Shown here: one piece after another, positions 41,542-51,396 of the stretch | Layout of the letters: each line of letters begins with the position of its first letter | How positions within the stretch are numbered: position 1 is the stretch's first letter | Assembly (NCBI RefSeq): GCF_003813775.1 | Contig: NZ_RPDH01000002.1 | Coordinates: 682,001 to 746,000 of the forward strand | Direction: 5' to 3' | Source: Chitinophaga lutea | GTDB lineage: Bacteria; Bacteroidota; Bacteroidia; Chitinophagales; Chitinophagaceae | DNA length: 64,000 bases | Program-made: the position numbers and the translations under genes | Notes under the pieces: generated by a model | What the model was told of the DNA's origin: nothing | What the model saw: only the letters and a program-made list of their open reading frames with translations | The model's database searches: none

Positions 41542-42375
41542 ATGTCATTGAACCGAAAACCATTCTTTAGAAGACAAACCTTTTTACTGGCCGTGTGCGG
41601 TTGCCTGTTCGCCTCATGTGTCAATACCAAAAAAGCCGCCTACTTTAACAACCTGAACGACACAACGCTGGCGTCCGTGAAAGTGGACTTTGAGCCCGTC
41701 ATCCAAAAGAACGACATGTTGCAGATCAATGTGACCGCGGCCAACCCGACAGAGGCCGCCCTGTTCAACCTGCCCAACACGTATTCTGCCGGCGGCATGC
41801 CCACGGGCAACAATTCCGCGCAGGTCGTAACGGCAGGCGCCGCCAACCCGGCAGCGGGTTTCCTGGTGAACCAGCAGGGCAATATCCAGTACCCCGTACT
41901 GGGGCAGCTGAAAGCGGCCGGCCTGACGAAAAAGGCCCTCACGGACACGATCACCAACCAGCTGCTCAACCGCAAACTGCTGGTAGACCCCGTGGTGAGC
42001 ATCCGCTTCCTCAATTACAGGGTAACGGTATTGGGCGAAGTGGCGCATCCCGCCGTCGTGAACGTCAGCAGTGAAAAAATATCCGTGCTCGAAGCATTGG
42101 GCATGGCGGGCGATATCACCATCTACGGTAAAAAAGAGAACGTGCTGCTCATCAGGGAAGAAGACGGCGTGCGCACCACCCGGCGGCTGAATCTGAACGA
42201 CAAGGCCAGCCTCAGCTCCCCCTACTTCTACCTGAAGCCGAACGATATCGTATACGTGGAGCCCACCAAATCGAAAGTGGCCACCACCAGTAAAGCCAAC
42301 ACCGTGGTTCCGATCGTGCTGAGCGCACTGAGCCTGGTGGTGATTCTGGTAGACAGGCTGGTTGTGAACAATTAA
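41542..42375 (+). CDS. wza: Polysaccharide export protein, Wza family
   Basis: Outer-membrane/periplasmic export component. The 277 residues carry a lipoprotein signal (LAVCGCLFASC, lipobox FASC), the Poly_export domain (QKNDMLQINVTAANP, QGNIQYPVLGQLKAAGLTKKAL) and an SLBB-type beta-grasp domain (VTVLGEVAHPAVVNVS, LEALGMAGDITIYGKKENVLLI, PNDIVYVEP). A C-terminal hydrophobic helix (VVPIVLSALSLVVILVD) provides a membrane segment, as in many Bacteroidota Wza-like proteins; it is shorter than E. coli Wza (about 380). First gene of the main operon, 10 bp before wzc. Confidence 0.92.
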   Translation: MSLNRKPFFRRQTFLLAVCGCLFASCVNTKKAAYFNNLNDTTLASVKVDFEPVIQKNDMLQINVTAANPTEAALFNLPNTYSAGGMPTGNNSAQVVTAGAANPAAGFLVNQQGNIQYPVLGQLKAAGLTKKALTDTITNQLLNRKLLVDPVVSIRFLNYRVTVLGEVAHPAVVNVSSEKISVLEALGMAGDITIYGKKENVLLIREEDGVRTTRRLNLNDKASLSSPYFYLKPNDIVYVEPTKSKVATTSKANTVVPIVLSALSLVVILVDRLVVNN

Positions 42376-42385
42376 AGGTTAAGAC

Positions 42386-44758
42386 ATGAACAACGTACAC
42401 ATTTCCCGTCCCAACGGGCAGCAACCGAACGCGCAGAAGCGTACGCAATCGCAGGATCAAACAGACCTGCTGGCGCTGATCAGGTATCGTTATCTGTCGC
42501 ACTGGCCTTTATTTGTGCTCATCACCATCCTGGCCGTAGCCGGCGCGTTCGTGTACCTGCGGTATGCAACGCCCACCTACAAGGTGTCCGCTACCCTGCT
42601 CGTCAAGGAAGAGTCCAAAAAAATCGGCGAATCCGACCTGCTGTCGACCCTCGACCTGTTCGGTTCCGACAAGAATATCGAGAACGAAATGCAAATCCTC
42701 AGCTCCCGTACCCTCGCGGAGTCTGTCGCCAAAAACCTGCACCTCTACGGCGAAATATACCAGAAGGGCCAGGTGAGGGATTTGCTGGCATACGACTATG
42801 CCCCGCTGGAGTTCGTGTTTCTCCAGCCGGAAAAGATAAAGAGAGGCTATCCCGAGAAGGTGCCGATGGTGTATGACTCCACGCACCGCCGGGTGTTCCT
42901 GTACAACAAGGCTTATCCCCTGTTCGATACCGTGGCCACCCCATGGGGCAAGATGGTGATCAAACCCCGGACCGGTATAGCCGTTCCGCATATGCCCTGT
43001 TACCTGCAGATCACCGACGCACAGCAAACGGCGCAAACGCTGCTGAGCCGCCTGCAGGTATCGCCCGTGTCGAAAATGGCCACGGTCATTAAACTGGACT
43101 ATGCCGACGTGGCGCCCTCCCGTGGCGAAGCTATCCTCAACGAACTGATACGCGTGTACAACGATGCGGCCATCGAGGACAAGAACCGCGTGGCCGCCAG
43201 CACCATGAGTTTCGTGGAAGAGCGCCTGCGCATCGTGACCAGGGAACTGAACCAGGTGGAGAAAGAAGTGGAACGTTTCAAAACGGCCGAAGGCATCGTG
43301 GATATCAGCGAACAGAGCAAACTGTTCCTCGAAAGCGTACAGGAAAACGATTCCAAGATGAGCGAGGCGAATATGCAGCTGTCCGTGCTGGAATCCATCG
43401 AGAACTACGTGACCGGCAAACACAGCAGCGAGAACATCGTGCCCGCTACCCTGGGCCTGACGGACCCGGTGCTGCTGGAACTGGTGAGCAAGCTCTACGA
43501 GGCCGATATGGAGCGCGAGAAGCTGGCCAAAACCACGGCGGAGAACAGCCCTGTTCTACAGGCGCTCGACCGCCAGATCGCCAAACTGCGCCCGAGCATC
43601 CTGGAGAACATCAAAAGCCTCCGCAGCAACCTCACGGCCGGTAAAAACCGGCTGGAAAGCGCCAACGGCCGCTTTATGGGCATGCTCCGCACCGTGCCCG
43701 GCAAGGAACGCGCTTTGCTGGAAGTAAGCCGCCAGCAGATCATCAAGAACGAAATTTACACTTTCCTGCTGCAGAAGCGGGAAGAAACGGCGCTGGCCTA
43801 TGCCGCCGCCATATCGGACAGCCGCGTGGTAGACCCGGCCCAGAGCGCCGCCGTGCCTTTCAGCCCGCGCCGCCTCACCGTGATCGCCATCGCCATTGCC
43901 CTCGGCATTGCGTTCGTGGCTGCCCTGATCACCCTCAAAGACATCATGAACCGCGAAATAGCAGAGAAATCGGACATCGAGAAAGCGACCGATGCGCCGG
44001 TAGTGGCAGAGATCATGTTTGATGACAATAAGGAGTCCGTAGTGATCGCCGACGGCAAACGAAGCATGGTGGCAGAACAGTTCCGGTCGCTGCGGACCTC
44101 CCTGTCGTACATCGGCCTCAACGGCGACAATAAAACGCTCCTCGTCACCTCCTCCATTTCCGGGGAAGGCAAGAGTTTCATTTCCATCAACCTGGCCATC
44201 AGCCTTTCGCTGATACGTAAAAAAGTGGTATTGCTGGAGTTCGACCTCCGCAAGCCCATGATCAGCAAGATGCTGCATGTGGCCCGCGAACCGGGCATCA
44301 CCAATTACCTCGTGGGCGGTACATCCCTGTCGGACATGCTCCGCCCCGTGCCCGGGAACGACCACCTGTTCATCCTGCCGGCCGGCGTGATTCCGCCGAA
44401 CCCGACGGAGCTGATCCTGAACGGCCGCCTCGACGGGATGCTGGCCAAGCTGAAAACCATGTTCGATTATGTGATCATCGATACCGCGCCTGTGGGCCTG
44501 GTGACGGATGCACGCCTGCTCGCGCCGATGACCGACGCCTGCCTGTATGTGGTTCGCCAGGACGTAACGCCGAGGCTGCACCTGAAAATGATCGACGAGC
44601 TGTACCGCAACCGGGAAGTAGGCAAGCTGAACCTCGTGTTCAACGGCGTGAAACCCCGCGGTGTGGCGGCACATTCCTATGGCTACGGTTATGGGTATGT
44701 GGAAGAAAACAAAAACGGAAAAAGCAAGAGGTTCATCAAGAACATCTTCAACATCTAA
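42386..44758 (+). CDS. wzc: Wzc-type tyrosine autokinase / chain-length regulator
   Basis: A 790-residue inner-membrane co-polymerase fused to a BY-kinase. TM1 about 37-57 (WPLFVLITILAVAGAFVYL), a Wzz-type periplasmic domain with coiled coil (EERLRIVTRELNQVEKEVE), a GNVR-like region, TM2 about 495-517 and the cytoplasmic kinase. Walker A is ISGEGKSF, A' is LLEFDLRKP (Glu where the usual first Asp stands) and Walker B is VIIDTAPVG. The C-terminal tyrosine cluster YGYGYGYVEENK is the autophosphorylation tail. It works with Wza and is presumably dephosphorylated by the CpsB-type protein at the operon end. Confidence 0.93.
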   Translation: MNNVHISRPNGQQPNAQKRTQSQDQTDLLALIRYRYLSHWPLFVLITILAVAGAFVYLRYATPTYKVSATLLVKEESKKIGESDLLSTLDLFGSDKNIENEMQILSSRTLAESVAKNLHLYGEIYQKGQVRDLLAYDYAPLEFVFLQPEKIKRGYPEKVPMVYDSTHRRVFLYNKAYPLFDTVATPWGKMVIKPRTGIAVPHMPCYLQITDAQQTAQTLLSRLQVSPVSKMATVIKLDYADVAPSRGEAILNELIRVYNDAAIEDKNRVAASTMSFVEERLRIVTRELNQVEKEVERFKTAEGIVDISEQSKLFLESVQENDSKMSEANMQLSVLESIENYVTGKHSSENIVPATLGLTDPVLLELVSKLYEADMEREKLAKTTAENSPVLQALDRQIAKLRPSILENIKSLRSNLTAGKNRLESANGRFMGMLRTVPGKERALLEVSRQQIIKNEIYTFLLQKREETALAYAAAISDSRVVDPAQSAAVPFSPRRLTVIAIAIALGIAFVAALITLKDIMNREIAEKSDIEKATDAPVVAEIMFDDNKESVVIADGKRSMVAEQFRSLRTSLSYIGLNGDNKTLLVTSSISGEGKSFISINLAISLSLIRKKVVLLEFDLRKPMISKMLHVAREPGITNYLVGGTSLSDMLRPVPGNDHLFILPAGVIPPNPTELILNGRLDGMLAKLKTMFDYVIIDTAPVGLVTDARLLAPMTDACLYVVRQDVTPRLHLKMIDELYRNREVGKLNLVFNGVKPRGVAAHSYGYGYGYVEENKNGKSKRFIKNIFNI

Positions 44759-44905
44759 CATAACTATTGGAAAACCTGAAAACCATAGCCTGTGCCAACT
44801 CACTTTTTGTGACTGAGAGGGCGAAGCTGTGCCGATTTACCCCTTCCTGACTGCCGGTATTTATTCCACATTATGAAAACCCGTTAACCGTAAAATTAAA
44901 ACCGT

Positions 44906-45415
44906 ATGCAACAGGAATCACATGCTTGGTATGCCGTGTATACCAAATCCAGATGGGAGAAAAAAGTAGCGGCCACCCTGGAACGCAGGCAGATCGAATG
45001 TTACTGCCCGCTCAACCAGGTAAGCCGCCAGTGGAGCGACCGCCGCAAGGTGGTGTACGAACCGCTGTTCACTTCCTACGTATTCGTGCGTGTTCCCGAG
45101 AGTAAAAAACAGCTGGTGCGTGAAGTGGAAGGCATCGTCAATTTTGTGTACTGGCTGGGCAAGCCCGCCATGATACCCGACCATGAGATCGAGCTGATAC
45201 AGCGCTTCCTCCGTCACTACAGGGAAGTATCGCTCGAAAAGTTCCCGCTGCGCCATAACGACCTGGTGGAGATCACCGCCGGGCCCCTGATGCATCAGCG
45301 CGGCCGCATTATAGAGCTGGGCAAAAACAGGGTGAAAGCCGTGCTCAACAGCCTCGGCTATGCCATGCTCGCCACCGTCAATGCAGACGAAGTAATGATG
45401 GTCACCGCATCCTGA
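44906..45415 (+). CDS. UpxY-family transcription antiterminator (NusG-like)
   Basis: A 169-residue NusG/RfaH paralogue. The NGN domain starts with WYAVYTKSRWEKKVAATLERR and contains PLFTSYVFVRVPES and VNFVYWLGKPAMI; the KOW domain has DLVEITAGPLMHQRGRIIEL. In Bacteroides, UpxY proteins ride on RNA polymerase and prevent premature termination in the polysaccharide operon that encodes them. Its place after wza-wzc and before the sugar genes, with 147 bp leader on its 5' side, fits that role. No UpxZ-like inhibitor gene is seen. Confidence 0.92.
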   Translation: MQQESHAWYAVYTKSRWEKKVAATLERRQIECYCPLNQVSRQWSDRRKVVYEPLFTSYVFVRVPESKKQLVREVEGIVNFVYWLGKPAMIPDHEIELIQRFLRHYREVSLEKFPLRHNDLVEITAGPLMHQRGRIIELGKNRVKAVLNSLGYAMLATVNADEVMMVTAS

Positions 45416-45440
45416 TTTCTAAACATAACCGATTTACCGA

Positions 45441-46463
45441 ATGTATCATATCCTGCTATGCGGCGGGGCGGGCACCCGCTTGTGGCCCCTCTCGAACCGC
45501 CAGACGCCCAAACAGCTGCTGCCCCTCTTCGAAGGTAAAAGCCTGTTACAGATCACCTACCTGCGCAACACATTTGCCTGCACGGATGTTATGGCCATTG
45601 TGAACGAACAGCAGGCCTCCGTCATACAAACACAACTGGACGAAGCGGGTGCCGACTCTCCCACCCTGCTTGCCGAGCCTGTAGGTCGTAACACCGCTGC
45701 AGCCATTGCCCTGGCGGCGTTCGTCAGCGACCCCAACGAAATACTGCTCATCACGCCGGCCGACCACCTGATCGGCACGCCGGATATCTACGCACAAACC
45801 ATCGAAACGGCGCACCGGCTGGCCAGCGAGAATTACCTCGTCACCATCGGCCTGCAGCCCACCTACCCGGAAACGGGATACGGTTACATCCAGTACCGCG
45901 ATCAGCACGATGTGGTGCGTTTCGTGGAAAAACCCGATCACACCAACGCCGTGAAAATGATGGAAAGCGGCGGCTACCTCTGGAACAGCGGCATCTTCTG
46001 CTGCCGCGCCGCCGTGGTGCTCGACGAGCTGAAACAATACGCCCCCGCCATCTACGATGCCGCCGCGCTCGCCGCCAACGAATGGCTGCGCACCGGCGTG
46101 CTCAGCATGGAAAGCATGGAGCAAATCCCGGCAGACAGTATCGACTATGCCGTGATGGAAAAAAGCGACCGCGTGAAAGTGGTGCCCACCCGCATGCAGT
46201 GGAGCGATGTGGGCAGCTACGAAGCCCTCACCGAAGCCCTCATGCAGCATTACCAGTACCAGAACCAGCAGGCCGTGTTCATCAACAGCGACCCGCAGAC
46301 CAGCATGGTGATCGGCAAGGAGAAACTGGTGGCCCTGGTGGGCGTGGAAAACATGGTGGTGGTAGATACCCCCGGCGCCCTGCTCGTGATGCAGAAAGGC
46401 AAAGGCCAGGAAATCAAACAACTGCACCAGTGGGTGAAAGAAAACCGCCCCGAACTGCTTTAA
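45441..46463 (+). CDS. manC: Mannose-1-phosphate guanylyltransferase
   Basis: Makes GDP-mannose from mannose-1-phosphate and GTP, the precursor of GDP-fucose here. The 340-residue single nucleotidyltransferase domain shows the signature [26 protein letters not shown], then [60 protein letters not shown] and [10 protein letters not shown]. It lacks a C-terminal isomerase domain, so mannose-6-phosphate must come from elsewhere. Next gene starts 20 bp later. Confidence 0.95.
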   Translation: MYHILLCGGAGTRLWPLSNRQTPKQLLPLFEGKSLLQITYLRNTFACTDVMAIVNEQQASVIQTQLDEAGADSPTLLAEPVGRNTAAAIALAAFVSDPNEILLITPADHLIGTPDIYAQTIETAHRLASENYLVTIGLQPTYPETGYGYIQYRDQHDVVRFVEKPDHTNAVKMMESGGYLWNSGIFCCRAAVVLDELKQYAPAIYDAAALAANEWLRTGVLSMESMEQIPADSIDYAVMEKSDRVKVVPTRMQWSDVGSYEALTEALMQHYQYQNQQAVFINSDPQTSMVIGKEKLVALVGVENMVVVDTPGALLVMQKGKGQEIKQLHQWVKENRPELL

Positions 46464-46483
46464 TCCTCCGCAAAACACAGCAT

Positions 46484-47431
46484 ATGAAACTCACCGATAA
46501 AATTTACATCGCCGGCCACCGTGGAATGGTGGGCGGCGCCATTAAACGGAAACTGATCTCCCTGGGGTATCAGAACCTCCTGCTGCGCACCTCCGCGGAG
46601 CTGGACCTCCGCAACCAGCAGGCCGTCAACGAATTTTTCGCGGCGGAAAAACCCGACTACGTATTCCTCGCCGCCGCCAAAGTAGGCGGCATCCATGCCA
46701 ACAATACGTACCGGGCCGATTTCCTGTACGACAACCTGGTGATTGCCGCCAACATCATTCATGCCGCCTATGTGAACCAGGTAACGAAACTGATGTTCCT
46801 CGGCAGCTCCTGCATTTACCCGCGCATGGCGCCGCAGCCCATCACGGAAAGCAGCCTGCTCACCGGTCCCCTCGAGGCCACCAACGAACCGTACGCCATC
46901 GCCAAAATCGCGGGCATCAAGCTCTGCGAAGCGTACCGCCAGCAGTACGGCTGCAACTTCATCAGCGTGATGCCGACCAACCTGTACGGCATCGGCGACA
47001 ATTACCATCCCGAGAACTCGCATGTGCTGCCCGCGCTCATCCGCCGCTTCCACGAAGCGCGCACCAACCGGCAACCATCCGTGACCGTGTGGGGCACCGG
47101 CACGCCCAAACGCGAGTTCCTCTTCGCCGACGACCTCGCCGACGCCTGCGTGTACCTCATGCATCACTACGACGGCGAAGAACTGGTGAACATCGGCACC
47201 GGCGAAGACCTGAGCATCCGCGAGCTGGCGGAAACCGTGAAAGAGGTGGTGAACTATGAAGGCGATATCATTTTCGACAGCAGCAAACCGGACGGCACGC
47301 CCCGCAAACTGATGGACGTGTCCAAACTGCACGCCCTGGGCTGGCAGCACAGCATGGACCTGCGCACCGGCATTCACATGGCGTACAGCGACTTTGTGAA
47401 AAAACAGTTTTCCATGATCAACGCGATATAA
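46484..47431 (+). CDS. fcl: GDP-L-fucose synthase
   Basis: NADPH-dependent epimerase-reductase that turns GDP-4-keto-6-deoxymannose into GDP-L-fucose. The frame is open far upstream of the gene, but the start is ATG 46484, giving the family N-terminus [15 protein letters not shown] (NAD-binding GxxGxxG). Further motifs: [46 protein letters not shown] (Tyr and Lys of the catalytic triad), [24 protein letters not shown] and [12 protein letters not shown]. Length 315 is normal. Upstream of gmd, as often. Confidence 0.95.
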   Translation: MKLTDKIYIAGHRGMVGGAIKRKLISLGYQNLLLRTSAELDLRNQQAVNEFFAAEKPDYVFLAAAKVGGIHANNTYRADFLYDNLVIAANIIHAAYVNQVTKLMFLGSSCIYPRMAPQPITESSLLTGPLEATNEPYAIAKIAGIKLCEAYRQQYGCNFISVMPTNLYGIGDNYHPENSHVLPALIRRFHEARTNRQPSVTVWGTGTPKREFLFADDLADACVYLMHHYDGEELVNIGTGEDLSIRELAETVKEVVNYEGDIIFDSSKPDGTPRKLMDVSKLHALGWQHSMDLRTGIHMAYSDFVKKQFSMINAI

Positions 47432-47560
47432 CCGGGCAACCCGGATAACCTTGAAACCTTTGAAGCCGAAGCGCTTCACCCGACACTAAAGACACAGCAA
47501 CATGAAACGTAGCATGCAATGCGGCGTTCCATTTGACCACTTAAAAAACAAACATAACAA

Positions 47561-48658
47561 ATGAAAGTAGCTTTAATTACCGGCGTAAACGGACAGGACG
47601 GAGCCTACCTGGCAGAACTGCTGCTGGAGAAAGGATACATGGTATACGGCGTAAAACGCCGCGCCTCCCTCATCAACACGGAAAGGATCGATCACCTGTA
47701 CCAGGACCCGCATTCCGAAGACGTGCGTTTCCGCCTCCTGTACGGCGACATGACGGACAGCACCAACCTTATCCGCATCATCCAGGAAACGCAGCCCGAC
47801 GAAATCTACAACCTCGCCGCCATGAGCCATGTGCGCGTGAGCTTCGATACGCCCGAGTACACCGCCAATGCGGACGGCATCGGCACTCTCCGCATCCTGG
47901 AAGCCCTGCGCATCCTGAAACTGGAGCAGAAAACCCGCGTGTACCAGGCCAGCACGTCCGAACTGTACGGGCTGGTGCAGGAAGTGCCCCAGCGCGAAAC
48001 CACGCCGTTTTATCCCCGCAGCCCTTATGCGGTGGCCAAATTATACGCTTACTGGATTACCGTGAACTACCGCGAGGCGTACAACATGTTCGCCTGCAAC
48101 GGCATCCTCTTCAACCACGAAAGCCCGCTGCGCGGTGAAACCTTCGTGACCCGCAAGATCACCCGCGCCGCCGCGGCCATCGTGCTGGGCCTGCAGGACA
48201 AACTGTTCCTCGGCAACCTCGACGCGCAGCGCGACTGGGGCCACGCCAAGGACTATGTGGAAGCCATGTGGCGCATCCTGCAACAGGATACGCCGGACGA
48301 TTATGTGATCGCCACCGGCATCACCACCCGCGTGCGCGACTTTGTGAGAATGGCCTTCGACGAACTGGGCGTGGAACTTGAATTCACCGGCGAGGGCGTG
48401 AACGAAACCGCCGTGGTAGCCGCCTGCCGCAACAAGGAATACATCCTGCCCGTGGGCAAGGAAGTGGTGGCGGTAGACCCGCGGTATTTCCGCCCCACCG
48501 AGGTGGAACTGCTCATCGGAGACCCCACCAAGTCCAAAACCAAACTGGGCTGGGAACCGAAGTACGACCTGGCGGAGCTCGTGAAAGAAATGGTGGCGGC
48601 CGATGTGGAGCTGTTCCGCAAAAAAGACGTGGCACAATTAGAACACCTTATCGGATAA
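47561..48658 (+). CDS. gmd: GDP-mannose 4,6-dehydratase
   Basis: Converts GDP-D-mannose to GDP-4-keto-6-deoxy-D-mannose, the substrate of the upstream Fcl. The 365-residue SDR has [95 protein letters not shown] with the catalytic Tyr/Lys, [39 protein letters not shown], and at the end [16 protein letters not shown]. Complete and typical. The flippase gene begins 1 bp after its stop. Confidence 0.96.
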   Translation: MKVALITGVNGQDGAYLAELLLEKGYMVYGVKRRASLINTERIDHLYQDPHSEDVRFRLLYGDMTDSTNLIRIIQETQPDEIYNLAAMSHVRVSFDTPEYTANADGIGTLRILEALRILKLEQKTRVYQASTSELYGLVQEVPQRETTPFYPRSPYAVAKLYAYWITVNYREAYNMFACNGILFNHESPLRGETFVTRKITRAAAAIVLGLQDKLFLGNLDAQRDWGHAKDYVEAMWRILQQDTPDDYVIATGITTRVRDFVRMAFDELGVELEFTGEGVNETAVVAACRNKEYILPVGKEVVAVDPRYFRPTEVELLIGDPTKSKTKLGWEPKYDLAELVKEMVAADVELFRKKDVAQLEHLIG

Positions 48659-48659
48659 T

Positions 48660-50213
48660 ATGCAGGCAGCCAATAAAGTAGTGATCAATACAGGTTTTCT
48701 GTACGGCAAGATGCTGGTGACGATGTTTATCGCATTGTACGCCACGAGGCTTGTATTGAACGGACTGGGCGCCGAGGATTACGGGATATTTAACCTGGTA
48801 GCGGGGATTGTGGCCATGCTGTCTTTCCTCAATAGTTCCATGACCCTGTCTACCCAGCGTTATATGTCCTTTTTCCTCGGCTCAGGCGATCTGCTGCAAT
48901 TAAAAAAAGCTTTTAACTCCGGCATCTGGCTGCACCTCTTCATCAGCGTACTCGTGGTCGGATTGCTGGAGTTATCAGGTATCTATTTGTTCGGCCATGT
49001 GCTGAACATTCCCGCGGAGCGCCTGCCCGCGGCGAAGATCATTTTTCACTGCATGACGGCCAGCGCCTTTTTCACGATCGTGTCCGTTCCGTACGACGCG
49101 CTCATCAACACCCGGGAGAACATGCTGCTGGTAGCCGTCACGGGCATCGTGGAGGCCGTGCTCAAGCTCGCGCTGGCCATCGGCCTCAGTTACATGAGCG
49201 GCGACAAACTGGTGTATTACGGCGCAGGCCTCGCCCTGCTGATGGTGATGATGCTCGTGTTCAAGATGCTGTACTGCGCCGCGCGTTATTCCGAGAGCAG
49301 CATCAACACCCGGTATTACGACGGCAAACTCCTCCGGGAGATGCTGGCTTATTCCGGCTGGGCGATGGTGGGCGCTTCCGGGGTGATCGCCAAAACGCAG
49401 GGCATCGCCGTGATCCTGAACGTATTTTTCGGGGCGGTGATCAATGCCGCGTTCGCCATCGCCAACCAGGTGAGCGCACAGCTCAGCTATTTCGCCGTAA
49501 CCATGCTGCAGGCCCTGAACCCGCAGCTGGTGAAAAGCGAAGGCGGCGGCAACCGCGCGCGGATGCAGATGCTGAGCCTGATGGCCTGCAAATTTTCGTT
49601 TTTCCTGCTGGCTTTTTTCGCCATACCGGCGATGATTGAAATGCCTTACATCTTACAGCTCTGGCTCAAAAACACGCCGGAGCATACCGTTGCTTTTTGC
49701 CGGCTGATTGTTGCCGCTTCACTGGTGTACCAACTGTCTGCCGGCCTCCAGATGGCCGTGCAGGCGGTTGGCCGCATCGGCACGTTCCAGACGGTGCTGT
49801 GCGCCCTGCTGCTGCTCAACATTCCCGGCGCGTGGCTGCTGCTGCAGGCCGGTATGCCGCCCGCTTCCGTACTGGTGCTGAGTGTAGCGATAGAATGCCT
49901 CATCGGCCTGTACCGCCTGCTGGCGGCCCATCAGCTGACGGGCATCGCGGCCGGCAGTTTTATGAAAAACGTGGTATGGCAGTCGCTGCTGCCCGTAACG
50001 CTGGCCACGGCCATCTCACTAATCCCCTATTTCACCATGGAAGAAGGGTTTCTCCGTTTACTGGCTACCGGCGCAGTGTCTGTTGTGTCCGTTTCGCTGC
50101 TGGTGCGCGGAATGGGACTTACGCCTTACGAACAGCAAAAACTCGGGGAAATGGCCGGCAAGGCCCTCGCCCGGATAAACCGCAAACGGCCGGAATGGAA
50201 AACCCAGCCATAA
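48660..50213 (+). CDS. Polysaccharide flippase (Wzx-type, MOP/MATE fold)
   Basis: Flips lipid-linked repeat units across the inner membrane. The 517 residues contain about 14 hydrophobic helices, opening KVVINTGFLYGKMLVTMFIALYATRLVLNGLGAEDYGIFNLVAGIVAML, which is the usual start of the Bacteroidota oligosaccharide flippase group, with further STQRYMSFFLG and later ANQVSAQLSYFAVTMLQALNPQLVKS. The C-terminal tail is basic (RINRKRPEWK) and cytoplasmic. It starts immediately after gmd and lies with the polymerase gene downstream, giving a Wzx/Wzy-type pathway. Confidence 0.88.
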   Translation: MQAANKVVINTGFLYGKMLVTMFIALYATRLVLNGLGAEDYGIFNLVAGIVAMLSFLNSSMTLSTQRYMSFFLGSGDLLQLKKAFNSGIWLHLFISVLVVGLLELSGIYLFGHVLNIPAERLPAAKIIFHCMTASAFFTIVSVPYDALINTRENMLLVAVTGIVEAVLKLALAIGLSYMSGDKLVYYGAGLALLMVMMLVFKMLYCAARYSESSINTRYYDGKLLREMLAYSGWAMVGASGVIAKTQGIAVILNVFFGAVINAAFAIANQVSAQLSYFAVTMLQALNPQLVKSEGGGNRARMQMLSLMACKFSFFLLAFFAIPAMIEMPYILQLWLKNTPEHTVAFCRLIVAASLVYQLSAGLQMAVQAVGRIGTFQTVLCALLLLNIPGAWLLLQAGMPPASVLVLSVAIECLIGLYRLLAAHQLTGIAAGSFMKNVVWQSLLPVTLATAISLIPYFTMEEGFLRLLATGAVSVVSVSLLVRGMGLTPYEQQKLGEMAGKALARINRKRPEWKTQP

Positions 50214-50226
50214 AGAACATGTGAAC

Positions 50227-51396
50227 ATGAATATTTTATTCTTTACCCATATCTCTCCCTTCCCGCAAAACGGCGGCGAAAAAATCCGGAGCGCCTACCT
50301 GCTCAAGGCACTGGCGGGCCTCGGCCACCGGGTGTTCGCCATTATCGGCAACGAGGAAGATGAAAACCTGTCGGAATACCTCATTCCCGGTGTGGAATTT
50401 TATACCCACCACGAAAAACCGCTCAGCCTGGCCGACCGGCTCACCGGCAATTTTTATTTCCGCCAGAACCCGGCCGTGCTGAAACTGTTCCGCGACATCT
50501 GCGGCAGTCATCATATCGACGTGGCCGTGCTCGATTACGGTTTCATCGGCCAGTACATTCCCTGGTTCAGCGCCATGCGCATTCCCGTGGTGCTGGGCTC
50601 CCACAACTCGCAGGCCCTGCACACCCTGCAGAAACCCGCCGCCGGCCTCGTACAGAAGCTGCGCCGCTCCCAGCTCGTGAACCTCGAAAAAACGCACGAA
50701 CGGCGGTATTTCCCGCAGGCCGCCGCGGTGATGGTGGTGAGCGAGCCCGACCGGCAATACCATGCGGAGTTTGTGGCCCCCGAAAAGATATTCACCATCC
50801 CCAACTTCCTCGACGAGCAGGAATATACGCTCCGGGAAGAACGGGTGCCGAACCTGCTGGTGATGACCGCCAATTTTTCCATGTACATGAACCACGAAGG
50901 CCTGAAGTGGCTGGTGGAACAGGTATGGAACGACGAACTGGCCGGCCGTTTCGAGCTGTGGCTGGTGGGCCGCCACTCCCGCGAGTCGCTGCAGCAGATC
51001 ACCGGGGCGGAGCACTATAAAAACATTAAAGCGATCGGGAAAGTGCAGCATATCAAACCCTACATTTCTATGGCCAGCGGCGTGCTGATCCCGCTGCTGC
51101 ACGGCAGCGGCACCCGGCTCAAGTGCCTGGAGGCCATGGCCCTGCGCACCCCCGTGATCGCCACGGCCAAAGGCGTGGAAGGCGTGCTCAGCGACCACTT
51201 CATTGTGGCCAATACCCCCGCGGCGTTCCGCCATGCCCTGCTCACCTTCAACGGTAAAGGGCAGCTGGGGCAGCTGCTGCACGACGATTTCATGAAAGAA
51301 TACAGCGCCGGCGTAAACGCGGAGCGGCTGGAGCACATCCTCCGCTACGCGCTGCAGCAGGCGCCGGTTGTCACTCCTCAATTGGTAACGGAATGA
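50227..51396 (+). CDS. Glycosyltransferase family 4
   Basis: A retaining GT-B enzyme of about 389 residues. The N-terminus NILFFTHISPFPQNGGEKIRSAYLLKAL resembles the donor-independent domain of stp1/WcaA-type GT4 enzymes; the C-terminal half has SGVLIPLLHGSGTRLKCLEAMALRTPVIAT, the E-x7-E-like nucleotide-sugar site (KCLEAMALRTP). The ATG at 50227 is chosen over a GTG two codons before. It overlaps the next gene by 4 bp (ATGA). It transfers a sugar in the repeat unit; donor unknown. Confidence 0.88.
   Translation: MNILFFTHISPFPQNGGEKIRSAYLLKALAGLGHRVFAIIGNEEDENLSEYLIPGVEFYTHHEKPLSLADRLTGNFYFRQNPAVLKLFRDICGSHHIDVAVLDYGFIGQYIPWFSAMRIPVVLGSHNSQALHTLQKPAAGLVQKLRRSQLVNLEKTHERRYFPQAAAVMVVSEPDRQYHAEFVAPEKIFTIPNFLDEQEYTLREERVPNLLVMTANFSMYMNHEGLKWLVEQVWNDELAGRFELWLVGRHSRESLQQITGAEHYKNIKAIGKVQHIKPYISMASGVLIPLLHGSGTRLKCLEAMALRTPVIATAKGVEGVLSDHFIVANTPAAFRHALLTFNGKGQLGQLLHDDFMKEYSAGVNAERLEHILRYALQQAPVVTPQLVTE

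Noticed and set aside
43556-44803. A 415-codon minus-strand ORF antisense to wzc
   Set aside because: wzc is certain on the plus strand; the antisense frame shows no family motif.
46082-46483. A 134-codon upstream extension of fcl
   Set aside because: The frame is open inside manC only by composition. The conserved N-terminus of Fcl begins at ATG 46484.
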